Positions 43,048 to 53,306 of a DNA stretch of 64,000 nucleotides are shown here, one piece after another. Both the position numbers and the translations under genes were made by a program. Within the stretch, counting starts at the first letter, position 1, and every line of letters starts with the position of its first letter. The stretch is from Diaporthe sp. PMI_573 (Eukaryota; Ascomycota; Sordariomycetes; Diaporthales; Diaporthaceae). The stretch lies in contig JAJTUP010000030.1 in NCBI GenBank assembly GCA_021399435.1, positions 496,001 through 560,000 of the forward strand, given 5' to 3'. The notes below the pieces were generated by a model. The model was given only the letters and a program-made list of their open reading frames with translations, had not been told where the DNA came from and did no database searches.

Positions 43048-45360
43048 TTAACGCTTGCAAGTCATGTCGTCGAAGTCATCAAAGATCCTATCCACCACGT
43101 TCTCCTCCACGAGGTCATAGATTGTCCGTAAATTCCTCTCCTCATTCTGGATACTGTAGCTCTGGCATTCTTTCGTTTCGAGAAAGGCTGCGACAAGTTC
43201 CTCCCCACTTTGCATCCAAAGTTGCCGGAAAGCACAAACCCTCAATTCTCGCTCGCTGGTGTAGAAGGTAGAGGACGGGCGTGCGATGTTGGGATATATG
43301 ATGTCCCAGATCTGAAACCACCGCGAGTCCTCAGGCATAGATGCCCTGTCCTCTCTTTCGAGTCGCTCTTCCTGGTTATCTGTGATTCCGTCGGGTGCGC
43401 TTGAAGAGTTTGCAAGGCATGTGCGGAGCCGAATATGCACGTCTCGGTTTCTGCCCGAGGCAAACTCTTCTTTGCATACCGGACAAAACTTCGGTCGGCG
43501 ATGATCCCAGCAGACGTGTTCCTTGACGTCCTCGATACTACTGAGATGATGCCTTCTCACACATTCTGTATATTGGTTGTTCCGGACATAGAAGGGGCAG
43601 GCAAAGGACCTTGTCTTCTTGATGAGAACCGTTTCTCCATCATCAGAGTCAGATGTATAGAGACCTTCAAGCTGGTCGGATGAGTCCGAGTGCTTCAGTC
43701 GCTTCCGACTCTGAGTGTTCCATGGAATGAAACACCTTTTGTTGGTTTTCCTTGGACGCCGGGAGAGAAATCTGTCAGCCGCAATATCTGCCAACTCCTT
43801 CGTGATTGAAGCCACATCTAGGACTTGTACCTCCGCAGATGGCGATCCATTTATAAGAATCGAATTCCGAGGCTCATCGTTGGCGTCCCTGCCCGAAGAG
43901 CGCCTACATGAAGTCTCAAACACATCCTTTCCTGAGTCGTCAATAGGAGAGTGCTCAGTGACGCGATGAGGCTCCGAAGTAGTGTCATGTGCCGATGAGG
44001 CCCTCGTGTGACTGTCAATTGCGCTCAATGTCCCTTCGATGGCGCGTCTATCGTGAGTCGGCCAGGCAATGGGGTATTCGTGTGGTGTCACCCCGCTGGA
44101 CACGGATGAGGCATACTGAGATGCACCTCGGCAATCCGTTCCTTCAGCTGGCGCTATGCTGCATGTTCCTTCCTTAGAATTGTAGTCTTTGTTAGAACAT
44201 CTCGTTCCCCTTGCAGTACTGGTATCATCAAGTGGCTTGGGCGACTGAAATAATTCCTCCGGGACAGTTCCGTCATCATTACTTATCTTTCTTGAGACGT
44301 AGGCACTGACACCCCGCTTGACACAGATCCTGGCTCTGTCAGCACTCACTTGTCCCGACAGATTCCACTCTACTCGACTGCCCATCCGCACAAAGCAATC
44401 ATCCCACTGAAAGAGGGGAATAGAGCAAATCGACCCATCATCACTCAGCAGAGGCAGGAACAAGCCATTTTCTGACTTCCATAACGATATATCCATTGTG
44501 ATACCTGCACAGTGTATATAAACATCTCCGTTGACGCGTAATGGTGTCGCGGGACCGCTTCGGAACCGACGGAAGCAGGCTGGGGAAGGTGCGAAAAGTC
44601 CGATGTACTCCTGGGTGCTAAGGTTGTCCCAGGCGAGCAGGGAGAAGTCGTTGGTATCCCTCATAATCTCTTCTTGAAATTTCAGGAAAGCTTTCGGTCC
44701 TTCTCCGTAGATGATAGGCATGCTGACATCGAACAACCCAAACAAAGCGTACGCAAAGTCCTCGGGGCGTGGAGCTGTCATCTGGGACGCCCAGGACATC
44801 CTCCTGGCGATCGAATAATCCTCTAGGCATTCCGAGTCCTCCAGAACAGGTTGATCAATTCCAATGATAGATGAGAGAAGCGGAAGCAATGAGATCTTAG
44901 TTCCGATTTGGGTCCAGTCAGACGAGAAGAAATATGCCGCTCGGGAAAAGATGATCTGCGGGATTGCCCAAATGTTCTTGATCCAACGACAGCCAGCCAG
45001 CCTCTCGCCGAGTGTCGCATCCCCTGCTAACTCGCAGACTATGTCTGCCAGGTATATGATGCTGTATTCACAGCCTCGATAGACTTGCGCCAGGGAGTTG
45101 ATCGCTTCGGATTGGGCGGCGCATGAGCGTTTGTCCACGCACGTGGCGTAGTTCCAGAGCCAGGGAACCCCTGCGGTTCGAGCTTGACCGCAAGCTCTTT
45201 CGATAATCGTTATATTGTCATTGCAGAGGTCTCTTCGTGCATTTTCCAAAGATTCAAATGAGACCTCATCTTCTTCCGTGACGTGGGAGAGTGTTGCGTA
45301 GGGAGGAGTAGATCTCGTGAATTCGCGGGGTCGAAAAGTTGACGTATCGATCAGCCACAT
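43048..45360 (-). CDS. Cassette 2 gene C': degenerate HET / DUF8212-like plus Cys/His zinc module
   Basis: A single frame of 770 residues, and the best-preserved long member. The N-terminus MWLIDTSTFRPREF and TPPYATLSHVTEEDEVSFE follow the HET type that starts MRLLNT, but the Trp-Gly of SHTWG is lost. VPWLWNYATCVDK replaces the usual WIDTCCIDK, and WIKNIWAIPQIIF stands where RGWTLQELL is expected. The DUF8212-like part is well kept (EDFAYALFGLFDVSMPIIYGE, then FQEEIMRDTNDFSLLAWD). After a long variable linker come DRFLSRRP, an acidic SDSDDGE stretch, FACPFYVRNN at 586, CPVC, and WFQIWDIIYPNIARPSS. It is paralogous to C across its whole length, including the linker landmarks. Confidence 0.9.
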   Translation of the reverse strand: MWLIDTSTFRPREFTRSTPPYATLSHVTEEDEVSFESLENARRDLCNDNITIIERACGQARTAGVPWLWNYATCVDKRSCAAQSEAINSLAQVYRGCEYSIIYLADIVCELAGDATLGERLAGCRWIKNIWAIPQIIFSRAAYFFSSDWTQIGTKISLLPLLSSIIGIDQPVLEDSECLEDYSIARRMSWASQMTAPRPEDFAYALFGLFDVSMPIIYGEGPKAFLKFQEEIMRDTNDFSLLAWDNLSTQEYIGLFAPSPACFRRFRSGPATPLRVNGDVYIHCAGITMDISLWKSENGLFLPLLSDDGSICSIPLFQWDDCFVRMGSRVEWNLSGQVSADRARICVKRGVSAYVSRKISNDDGTVPEELFQSPKPLDDTSTARGTRCSNKDYNSKEGTCSIAPAEGTDCRGASQYASSVSSGVTPHEYPIAWPTHDRRAIEGTLSAIDSHTRASSAHDTTSEPHRVTEHSPIDDSGKDVFETSCRRSSGRDANDEPRNSILINGSPSAEVQVLDVASITKELADIAADRFLSRRPRKTNKRCFIPWNTQSRKRLKHSDSSDQLEGLYTSDSDDGETVLIKKTRSFACPFYVRNNQYTECVRRHHLSSIEDVKEHVCWDHRRPKFCPVCKEEFASGRNRDVHIRLRTCLANSSSAPDGITDNQEERLEREDRASMPEDSRWFQIWDIIYPNIARPSSTFYTSERELRVCAFRQLWMQSGEELVAAFLETKECQSYSIQNEERNLRTIYDLVEENVVDRIFDDFDDMTCKR

Positions 45361-47270
45361 CTGCTCGAGAGAATTAGTAATTTTGCCAGTACACAGACCG
45401 GTGGAATGTGTTTTTGACCTTCTAGTGGTATGTTGTTGGGTCCGTTGAAATTTGGAGTTGGTTACTGACGTCTGAACGCACGAAATTGGAATTGAACACG
45501 GTTTGTGGCAAATATTTCCCTAACTCTGGCTCGTTTTTCCCTGACATTTGATGCAAGTAAGCTGAAATTGTACCGGAGCCTCGGATTTTGAATTTGATCT
45601 GGGTGAGGAATATAGGTAGAGGCTGTCAGCGCATAGATGATGGGAGCGCAGAATTTAAATACAGTTGCGGCACATTTGTGCGCCAACCTTGGCCCCGCTT
45701 TGTGCGGCTGCGTCAAAGTTGTCGACGGATCCTCAGTCAGCCAACCAGCCGCAATAGTGGTGAGACAGTAGTCATACACATATATTTATCTGCTGCCCCA
45801 ACACGCGAGACTGATCAGTTATTCGGTCAATACCTGGTCAGTACTTGATCAGTCATTGCTTCAGGTTAGCCCCAAAGGTGCTGTTATAGGCTGTCATGGG
45901 CCGTGCAGTCCATCTGGACGGCCGCCTCGAGCCGCCTGGGCTCCCCACATCCACTCGTCCAAGCTGGTCTGTCTTGTCTTGTAACGGATGATCGCATCCG
46001 TTGGTCATAATGACTTGTTAAATTTTTCAGTGACTTGCCCCTCGGGCACTGTCCGCTTACAATGTTAGACGCTGCCAGGCTCGGGCATTCAGGCACTGCG
46101 CCATGGCTCAGCGCGCCGTTGCGTGCTGACGTGGCCGACAATGGTCGGGCACTGCGTATACTACATGTCACGGTACACGCTCATAGCCCGAACTCCAACT
46201 CTGTAATGCACAAAGACGATCATGCGTGCCTCTTGCCTCGTGCGACAGACCGCCCTAGTCCTCTGACAACAGGTTTGTGCAACTTTCTAGGCGGCGGCAT
46301 TTCTTACCAGTACATGTGAAGGCCGAGCTTCCTCAAAGATTTCCAGACAAGTGGTGAATGTTAGCAATTCTCCAGTCCCTGTTGGCTCTTGGGTACGAAC
46401 GGCATCTGGTCGGGCAACTGTGGTGGAATGTGGCATAAATCTGTTGGGCCAAATCAGCCACCAGCACACGGCCTGACGGCCTCAGACAGCAAACGAGAAG
46501 CAGTCACACCCCGCATATCTCATGGGAGTCTCATTGGGTGATGATATGCAGCGTGCCGGATCGATACGGGATGGTCCTGGACCTTTCGGGCTTTTCCGTC
46601 ACGGAAGCGATATGATTTGCACAGGGTCTCAGGGTCTCATGGCTTTGTCCAGTGAGTCCACTTCAAATGTCGCCAAACTGTGGAATCTGAGTTAGTGTTG
46701 TGTGACTAAGTTCTCCATGTATAGATCCACAGTGGTACTGCTTTTAAATGTAAGAATTGGGCGAGAGAGGCGAAATATTTCATGATCCCTGAGGAAAGGT
46801 CACATCTCGTGGTGTCGAGAGTATGTCGACGGTTGTTGCGAGAACGTGTCGTTTGCGACAGGTTGCTGGCTAATCTTCAAGCTTTCCGCCGGTGACCGAC
46901 GGTAGGTAAATTCCTCTAATCCCAGAGAAAGGAATATCTCCCCACGAGACGAGGTCCTTTACTTACTCCGTAAGATATGAAAACTTTCCACGCCTTTCAT
47001 ATCTTTCATCCTTCACATGTCACTACACGTGCGGTTCGAAGACATTTGATGCCTACTACTGTATTGACTTTTCAAACCAAATTGAAGAAGGAATGCCAAT
47101 ATTGACACGACTAGCACCGTACTCCCCATCAAATTCACTTGCAGTGATCAGAGTGAGCACTTTTGAGAGATGGACATCTATCATGCTGTATTAAAGAACT
47201 TAAAACGTTTTCTACTATTCATGCTCATCATATCTCATTGCCCAATGCACCAATGCAGTCTATCATGCCC
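45361..47270. other. Intergenic region right of cassette 2
   Basis: This holds the upstream side of gene C' and the downstream side of the secreted-protein gene. Around 45810-45855 the words TGATCAGT and GGTCAATAC repeat. No gene or mobile element was recognised. Confidence 0.5.
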
Positions 47271-47924
47271 TTACTCAACACCCTCGAACTGCTCCCCAGC
47301 CCTCAAGAAACCCTCAAACTCCTCGCCGCGCAACGGGGCCGTCGCGTTGGCAAGGAGGCGGGGGACATACTCATCGCGGCCATATTGGTCCTTGCCCACG
47401 GAGAAGGCCCAGGTGACCTGCCCGTTGGCGCCCAGGAACACACCGGGGATCCTGTTCTCGCCGGTCTCGGCGTCGTAGAGCGCGTACGGCGTCAGGGGGT
47501 AGCCCGCGACGACGTAGCGGTACAGGAGCTGCTGGTTGTCGATGTCGCCGTTGAGCTTGATGGGCGTGTACTCGAAGTCGCCCGTGTCCGGGTTCTGCGC
47601 GTTGGTCGAGAGGCCCTGCATGCCCGACGTGGCGAACTCGCTGTACCTGAACTGCGGCCAGGCGATCGTCTGGTCCGAGACGATGGCGACGGAGCCCCAC
47701 GCCTCGGGCACGGGGGAGGCGGCGTGGGTGGCGTGCTTGCCGTCGACGGCGGGGTTGCCCGTCGAGTCGGCGTAGATCTGGAACTGGGCCTCGCACCCGT
47801 TCTGGCCGATTTGGTGAGAGCCGGGGAAGGTCTGGCAGGTGTTGGGCAGGTCCTTGACGACGACGTCTGGGACTGCGGAGGCAAGGGCCGCCATGATGAG
47901 GGGGAGGGCTGTGGTTTGCTTCAT
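47271..47924 (-). CDS. Small secreted protein, unknown function
   Basis: From the ATG at 47924 the frame encodes 217 residues. The N-terminus MKQTTALPLIMAALASAVP is a typical signal peptide. The open frame extends further upstream, but that Phe-run lies in the likely leader. The mature part has only two cysteines (NTCQTF and NGCEAQ), probably one disulfide, and a beta-rich, Gly/Asn-rich look (GDFEYTPIKLNGDIDNQQLL, then GVFLGANGQVTWAFSVGKD). Codons are strongly G/C-ending, unlike the HET-type genes nearby. The family is not recognised; a secreted host-interaction or cell-wall protein is possible. A TATA-like box lies about 131 bp upstream. Confidence 0.82.
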   Translation of the reverse strand: MKQTTALPLIMAALASAVPDVVVKDLPNTCQTFPGSHQIGQNGCEAQFQIYADSTGNPAVDGKHATHAASPVPEAWGSVAIVSDQTIAWPQFRYSEFATSGMQGLSTNAQNPDTGDFEYTPIKLNGDIDNQQLLYRYVVAGYPLTPYALYDAETGENRIPGVFLGANGQVTWAFSVGKDQYGRDEYVPRLLANATAPLRGEEFEGFLRAGEQFEGVE

Positions 47925-48602
47925 TTTGAGCTGCTGGACTGGCGATAACGATCGAAAATTAGGTGAGTTGAAGAAGAAGAAGAACGAATGATTCAAGTGG
48001 GTTGATGGTGATGGGTCTCTGTCCTGAGTCCTATTTCATGGCGTCGCGCGTCCATATTTATATTGATGGCGGATAGGCAGAATACCCCGTGGGACGGTAG
48101 CGTAGGCATCACGACGAAATTGGCCCCCAAACCATGTGCTTCCAGGGGTAATCGGTCCATCTGCCCGTTAACCGTACAACATACTGACATTTTTGGTAAC
48201 ATGCCAGTGCATAGCTTCGTGTAGCGTCTTGGTCCCGGAGAGTACGAGAGTTTGGGATTGCCTCCCAGGTCAGCATTATGCCTATTCCGTATTAGTCATA
48301 GGCTTTCTCGAATAGGAGTGGGCGTTTTGTCCAACCAAAAAGGCCTGCAAAAGCCATCCTTCGTGGCTTATTAGGTAGCAGCGAGAAAATACAACGCTCA
48401 ATGATGACTCAGAACATTGAAGTGGCCCCATTCAATCCTAATATCCCCAGGATTGAAATCCTCCCGCATCACGGCTATAAGTGAAAATCCTTCGTTAATA
48501 CCGTAAAGTGCCAGGTAGCCAACCAATTTTAACGAGACTTGGCAAAAACACTTGGCAAAACTTCATTCAGCATGTCAGGATCTATTGACACTCCTTCGAC
48601 TT
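47925..48602. other. Intergenic region
   Basis: This holds the promoter of the secreted-protein gene and the 3' flank of the decayed HET gene. Apart from the TATA-like box nothing is recognised. Confidence 0.5.
48055..48062 (-). promoter_or_regulatory. TATA-like box of the secreted-protein gene
   Basis: TATAAATA on the minus strand, about 131 bp upstream of the chosen ATG. Position and sequence fit a core promoter. Confidence 0.45.
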
Positions 48603-50698
48603 TCAAATAAGCACGATGTCCTGCAAGTCGTCTCCTCCAGACCGCCAGTTCTGATATCCTACTCTGAAGAGGCGATCAACCAATGCAGGGCCAACCAGAC
48701 AATAGCAATCTTCGTGTTGCACCCGGCGCAGCACAAAGGGGCTGTCCGTACCCGGGAACACGAAAGACTTCGTCACCTTCCTGACACCAGTAATCCGTAA
48801 CGGCAATCATGTTGTCGTTGTCGAGGATGCACAGAGAAAAGTTTCTCATCAGCCCCAGGCGCGACTGGGCTGACCTGACATGCCGTGCAAGCTTGATCGA
48901 TTTTCTCTACCCTGGACATGGCCACCATACCCATTTTCAAGCACATCCAGAGCCTCGTCTTCACCCTCCGCCGCGCATACATCATAATAAAGCTTCACTC
49001 TCGAGGCTTGATCATGATCTGCGTCAGCCACTCCAAGCAACCTTGAGATGCGAAGCCCAGATGCCTCATTCAAATAGGATACGAAGTTGAACCATGCTTG
49101 GAACGACTCAAATAGTTCCTCCAAGCTTTCGTCATCGCCGAGCTTGGACTGGTGGATACCCGGTTGCTGAGTTGACCTGAACATCTCTTGTAACGCTTCC
49201 TCACGCTTGAGAGGGCCACTGAGGACAACGTTATGGATCAGTTTGCACCAGTTCAAATGGACGTAGAGATACTCGATCGACAGCTGGTTCCATTGGCGCT
49301 TGTCAGACCTGTTGGATCCAATGACATGAGATATCCTTCCCGCGAATCGGGTGTCTAGAATGCGGAGCTTCCCGGGTGAAACGAGACTTGCCATTGAAGC
49401 AGTCTCTTCAGTTTCTCGAAATGAGTCTGAAGATGTTTCGGACGCGACTTTGAAGGGATATTTCCAGTCGAAGTAGCTGCCGCGGAAAAATAGAATTGTA
49501 TCAAGGTTGAAAGCCCAATGTTGCGGATGAATTTCGGGTGCTGCTGGTGCCATGCTGGTACCCAGGATGGCAGTGTGAAATCAGATCCAGGGCGTGCCGC
49601 AAGCTTCAATATGCTTAGATCCCCTCGAGTCCTGATCCAGGTCCAGGCGGTCTCTTCGAAGACGTCCCCGGCTGTCCTGCTGTAGTCCGGCGCTGAGAGG
49701 GGCAGGTTGCAGTAACCAGTCAAGATGCCATACAGGCCGTAGATTTTGTCAATCGGATGTTTTGCCTCAAGCAGAAACAAAGACTCGAGTAAAGACCCAG
49801 CAACGATTGCAAGTAGCTGTTGCAGGATATTCTGATCGCGGACGAGCCGGGAAGAAGTATCATGAAGCCGACGAAACCCGTGAACAGTATCCCGAAGGTG
49901 ATGGTTGTAGTGATCATCTCCCTTGGTCAAGATTTTGACGGTGATCTGAAGTTGTTCTGCTTGGAAAGAGGAAATTGAGATGCTGTGCCGGCCATGATAG
50001 ACCCGACACTGCCTAGAGAGAACCTGTTCTTGCAATGTCCACACCCTGTACCACCATGGACTTCGTACCATGGATGCGAAAGCTGAGTATGAAGGCCAAG
50101 GGGGGTCTGTCACATTATTATTATCTCACACATTAGGACTAAATAGGGGTTCTTACGAATGCTTTTAGACAGATGCTTCTCTAACATGGATAAAACAGGT
50201 CTGCCCAAGCTTGTGGACTCTCTGATAGCCTCCACCATTGCAATGAGCTTCAATTTCGCAATCGTCCGGGCGCTACTAGGCTCTTCAGGCCCAAGCCACA
50301 CAAGAACCTTATGGGCCTTGCGGTAAATATCACCCATGATTCGGACCTGGCGATCTCGCTCCCGTCTGCTCGTGTCCTCTTCGCGCTGGTCGACACAGAC
50401 AGCATCAATCCAGAGGATCCTGCGGCGGAACCTTCGATGTAAAGACCGCAGTGCCTCGAGACAATTTGGAGTGACATCGAGTGTATATGATCCGTTGACA
50501 AACACCGTATGCCCAGGTTCAGATTCGCCCCAGGTGTAGGAGACGGCTTCATATCGGACATCTTCGTCGAGGCTGCATTGGCGCAGCTCGCAGTGGACAG
50601 GGCTCTTGAGATTACGAGACGGGAGGAGCTCAAGGATCTGAATGGCTCGCGGGTCGGCGGGGTTGAGAGGAAGAATGTTCGAACGGCGTGATAGTCAT
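48603..50698 (-). pseudogene. HET-domain gene with several frameshifts
   Basis: The HET family can be followed from an ATG at 50698 to 48603, but only by changing frame. An apparent one-base insertion near 50670 separates the start (MTITPFEHS) from the body (PADPRAIQILELLPS, then YEAVSYTWGESEPG and ILWIDAVCVDQREED). A proper 50-nt intron lies at 50107-50156, after which WWYRVWTLQEQVLSRQCRV completes the HET domain. A second frame change falls near 49550 after LPSWVPAW; further ones fall near 48855 and 48765, before the usual C-terminal part GTDSPFVLRRV and YCLVGPALV. Exact positions are inferred by reading-frame continuity of the family. Sequencing error could mimic some of these, but hardly all. 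Neighbouring genes are intact. Confidence 0.75.
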
Positions 50699-52837
50699 GG
50701 TGATAATACTGCGGCCCGGACCCGCAATCCGAGGTGCCGTAAAGAACGGGATGAAAGGCCGCTGCACGAGACAAGGGTTGACTGGGCAGCTATGGGGCCT
50801 GTGGGTAACACAATCGACCAGTTCTGGGGAACGGCATTGTATATCTTGGTGGGGTATCTGTATGACAGTTGCTGGAAGGGAAGCATTGGGGAGGGGGCCT
50901 AAAAACATCCTGCCATCAATGCTGAGCAGCGCCGCAGCCAAAAATTGCGCTGTAGTTGGCCTGTTGGTCTGACAAATGTGTGGATATCATTGCTTGCCCC
51001 CAATGAGGCCTGCTAACGTACCAGGCCAACGAGAGGGCTGGGTCATCCTCTGCATACCACGTCTAAAAACCTTTTATCTCCTCTATAAACACCCTAGCAA
51101 GCTGATATTCATGTCCCATCCCATTTCCACTGTCTACTTCTCAGCACCGCTTTCATTGTACTCCCTGGACCCTAGCTGCTTGCCATCTGCTACGCCAAAC
51201 TATGCATAATTGCTTGTCATTGGCTCAGTCCCGACGACGATGCGCTCCATTGAAAAGGGTGATGCTGACCCAGATCGAGTCAACCACTCTTTGCAAGGCA
51301 CTCAACGGGTATAATTTGTAGTGCCTGGTGGTTGTTTTCAGTTACCCGCGAAAGATATGCTGCCACAAACAGTACTTTGGTTTCCTGCATTAAACTCCAC
51401 AACAAATAATCTTTCGTCGCCTACTTAATATGCTAGTGATAATTAAGCTAAAACGTAGTAAATAATAATATTGTGCCCATATTAAATTGTATATCCTCTG
51501 ATGCCGTAGAGTTAATTAGTCTGGTGTCTACTATGGCTCTTTGGTTGTAAATAATAACGGCGTTGAGTGTCATTAGGTAGGGAAAGATTGACGGACTAGA
51601 ATTACTATGAAAGACCTTGTTGGACAAGAATTGTTGTGATATATCTCTGAGATAGTATGGACACGAATCTGATGTCAGATTCCACCATGAAATCACTTTA
51701 GTGACCTTGATTGCTGAGCGAATAGCTAGGATTTCACCTAGAACTTGAAATGGCAAGTCGAAGTCCACTACAGCTAGAGTCTCTTGAAATGAAGTGAAGT
51801 TTGTAGAAAGTTGGATACGGAGCAAAGAGTACACTGGATTGTATCTGGGCTCATTTTTGCCTATGTCAAACCAAGGTTATCTGTTGGGTTTACCATTTAA
51901 TGTTGTCTTCTTTGCATCCTGGTCGCCTTTAGTATCAATCAGCCGTATGGTACCCCAGCCGCGGGTATTGAAATTCAGTGTTAGAGATTCACGGATGTCG
52001 AATGAGCTAGGCGGCCTCGCGCGTACCAAAAGTCTTCTGTGTAAGAATAGACTAGGGATTAGTGGACTATCACTGGACTATCGGTGAAGATTCTTTCTGA
52101 GCGAGCTATCGGTTGGTACCTGGACCAGCAGTAATAGACGCAGTCATGAGGCACGAGAGTCTGCCTTGTTCTAAACACTGAGCTGCGACGGTTTTTGCCA
52201 CAAAATAGGACGATCAACGAACGCCCTTAGCATGTCTCGCACCAATCATAACTTAAAAAACAAGATGCAATCCGTCGCTACAGTTTGTCACCGAGCATTT
52301 GCGGCCGGGCGACCGGGCCAACTACGCCGCTCACCTGCTGTAGTCGGCGACCTCGGGACTGTGGCCGGCGTTGGCTAAGGCTCTTGGCTGCGTCGAGGGG
52401 CTGCATTCTCGTTTGCACGACTCCACCCAACATGTGGGTTGTGCACTGTTGGGCTGAGCCTCATGCGGAGATAGAGACCATCTTTCTGTCTTCACACCCA
52501 TGAGTCCAAGATGACGAACCCACATCTCTGAGGACCAATCCAATGAGGCGATGAAAATGTTGGTTGAAGGATCTGCCACGCCACCCTTTTTTGTTACATT
52601 CCAGTAGCCCAACCTTGCGTTGGCTCCGGGGATGTCTAGGGCCCCCTCCTTTAATTGACGGTTGGTTGACATGCAGCCCACTGCCAACATATAAATATCA
52701 TCTCAGCATCCAGTGGCATGACTAGCAGACCTGAATGGTGGTTCCTAGGCCCTCTTCTCCCCCAGAAATCTCTGCATTCAATTAACCTACCATCAGAACT
52801 TCTGCCCACTCAACATTCCCGATATCAAGCAGCAATC
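50699..52837. other. Intergenic region, partly AT-rich
   Basis: The stretch 51350-52260 is AT-rich. Its longest frame (51448-51834, minus) looks protein-like but matches nothing, so it may be a worn mobile-element remnant. A plus-strand frame runs into the SnoaL-like gene from 52718 but is leader sequence. Confidence 0.5.
52690..52697 (+). promoter_or_regulatory. TATA-like box of SnoaL-like copy 2
   Basis: TATAAATA about 148 bp upstream of the ATG at 52838, in front of a C/T-rich leader. Confidence 0.4.
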
Positions 52838-53306
52838 ATGTCTGAGTACACGTCAACCCGTGAGGGCTTTCAGCGCGCCATGAAGTGGGCCCTCACCGGT
52901 CCACCTGACGAGGTAAAGAAGTACGCCGAGGCGGTCACGACGCCCACCTTCTACCACATTATGGATGGACAGCGTCTCTCGTATGATGAGAATATCAAGA
53001 GAATGGAGGAGTGGAGTGGCAGGTCTAGCCAGTATGAGCCTGTTGTGTACGTCAGATACTGCTTGTTTACCATTATATCTGGAGAGCTGTGCTGACTCTT
53101 TAATCAATACTGGCAGTCATGATTTCCTTCGCGATGGCGACATGCTCGCTGCGCGTATGACTGGGACACTCAAGATTGAGGGGATGGACTCCGAATTTGA
53201 GACCTTTTTTGTTGCCAAAGTCGACAGCGCCGGCAAGATGCTATGGCTCAAGGATAGGTCTCTTTATGGCCCTGTCGGCGAAGTAATCAAGAAGGATGCC
53301 AACTAA
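52838..53306 (+). CDS. SnoaL-like (NTF2-fold) small protein, copy 2
   Basis: Exons 52838-53046 and 53117-53306, with a 70-nt intron, encode 132 residues. The first exon has exactly the same length (209 nt) as in the copy at 17305-17806, and the intron is in the same phase at the same codon. The protein begins MSEYTSTREGFQRAMKWAL and contains TPTFYHIMDGQRLSYDE and DFLRDGDMLAARMTGTLKIEG. The two copies are roughly three-quarters identical in the first exon by eye, so the duplication is not very old. The ATG at 52838 is preferred because the paralogue starts there. Function is unknown beyond the fold; the stress or metabolite context cannot be read. Confidence 0.87.

Noticed and set aside
47371..47948. 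Long frames on both strands over the secreted-protein gene
   Set aside because: They are shadows caused by strong G/C third positions; only the frame with a signal peptide is convincing.
51448..51834. Transposon open frame in the AT-rich stretch
   Set aside because: No transposase or reverse-transcriptase motif and no terminal repeats were found.
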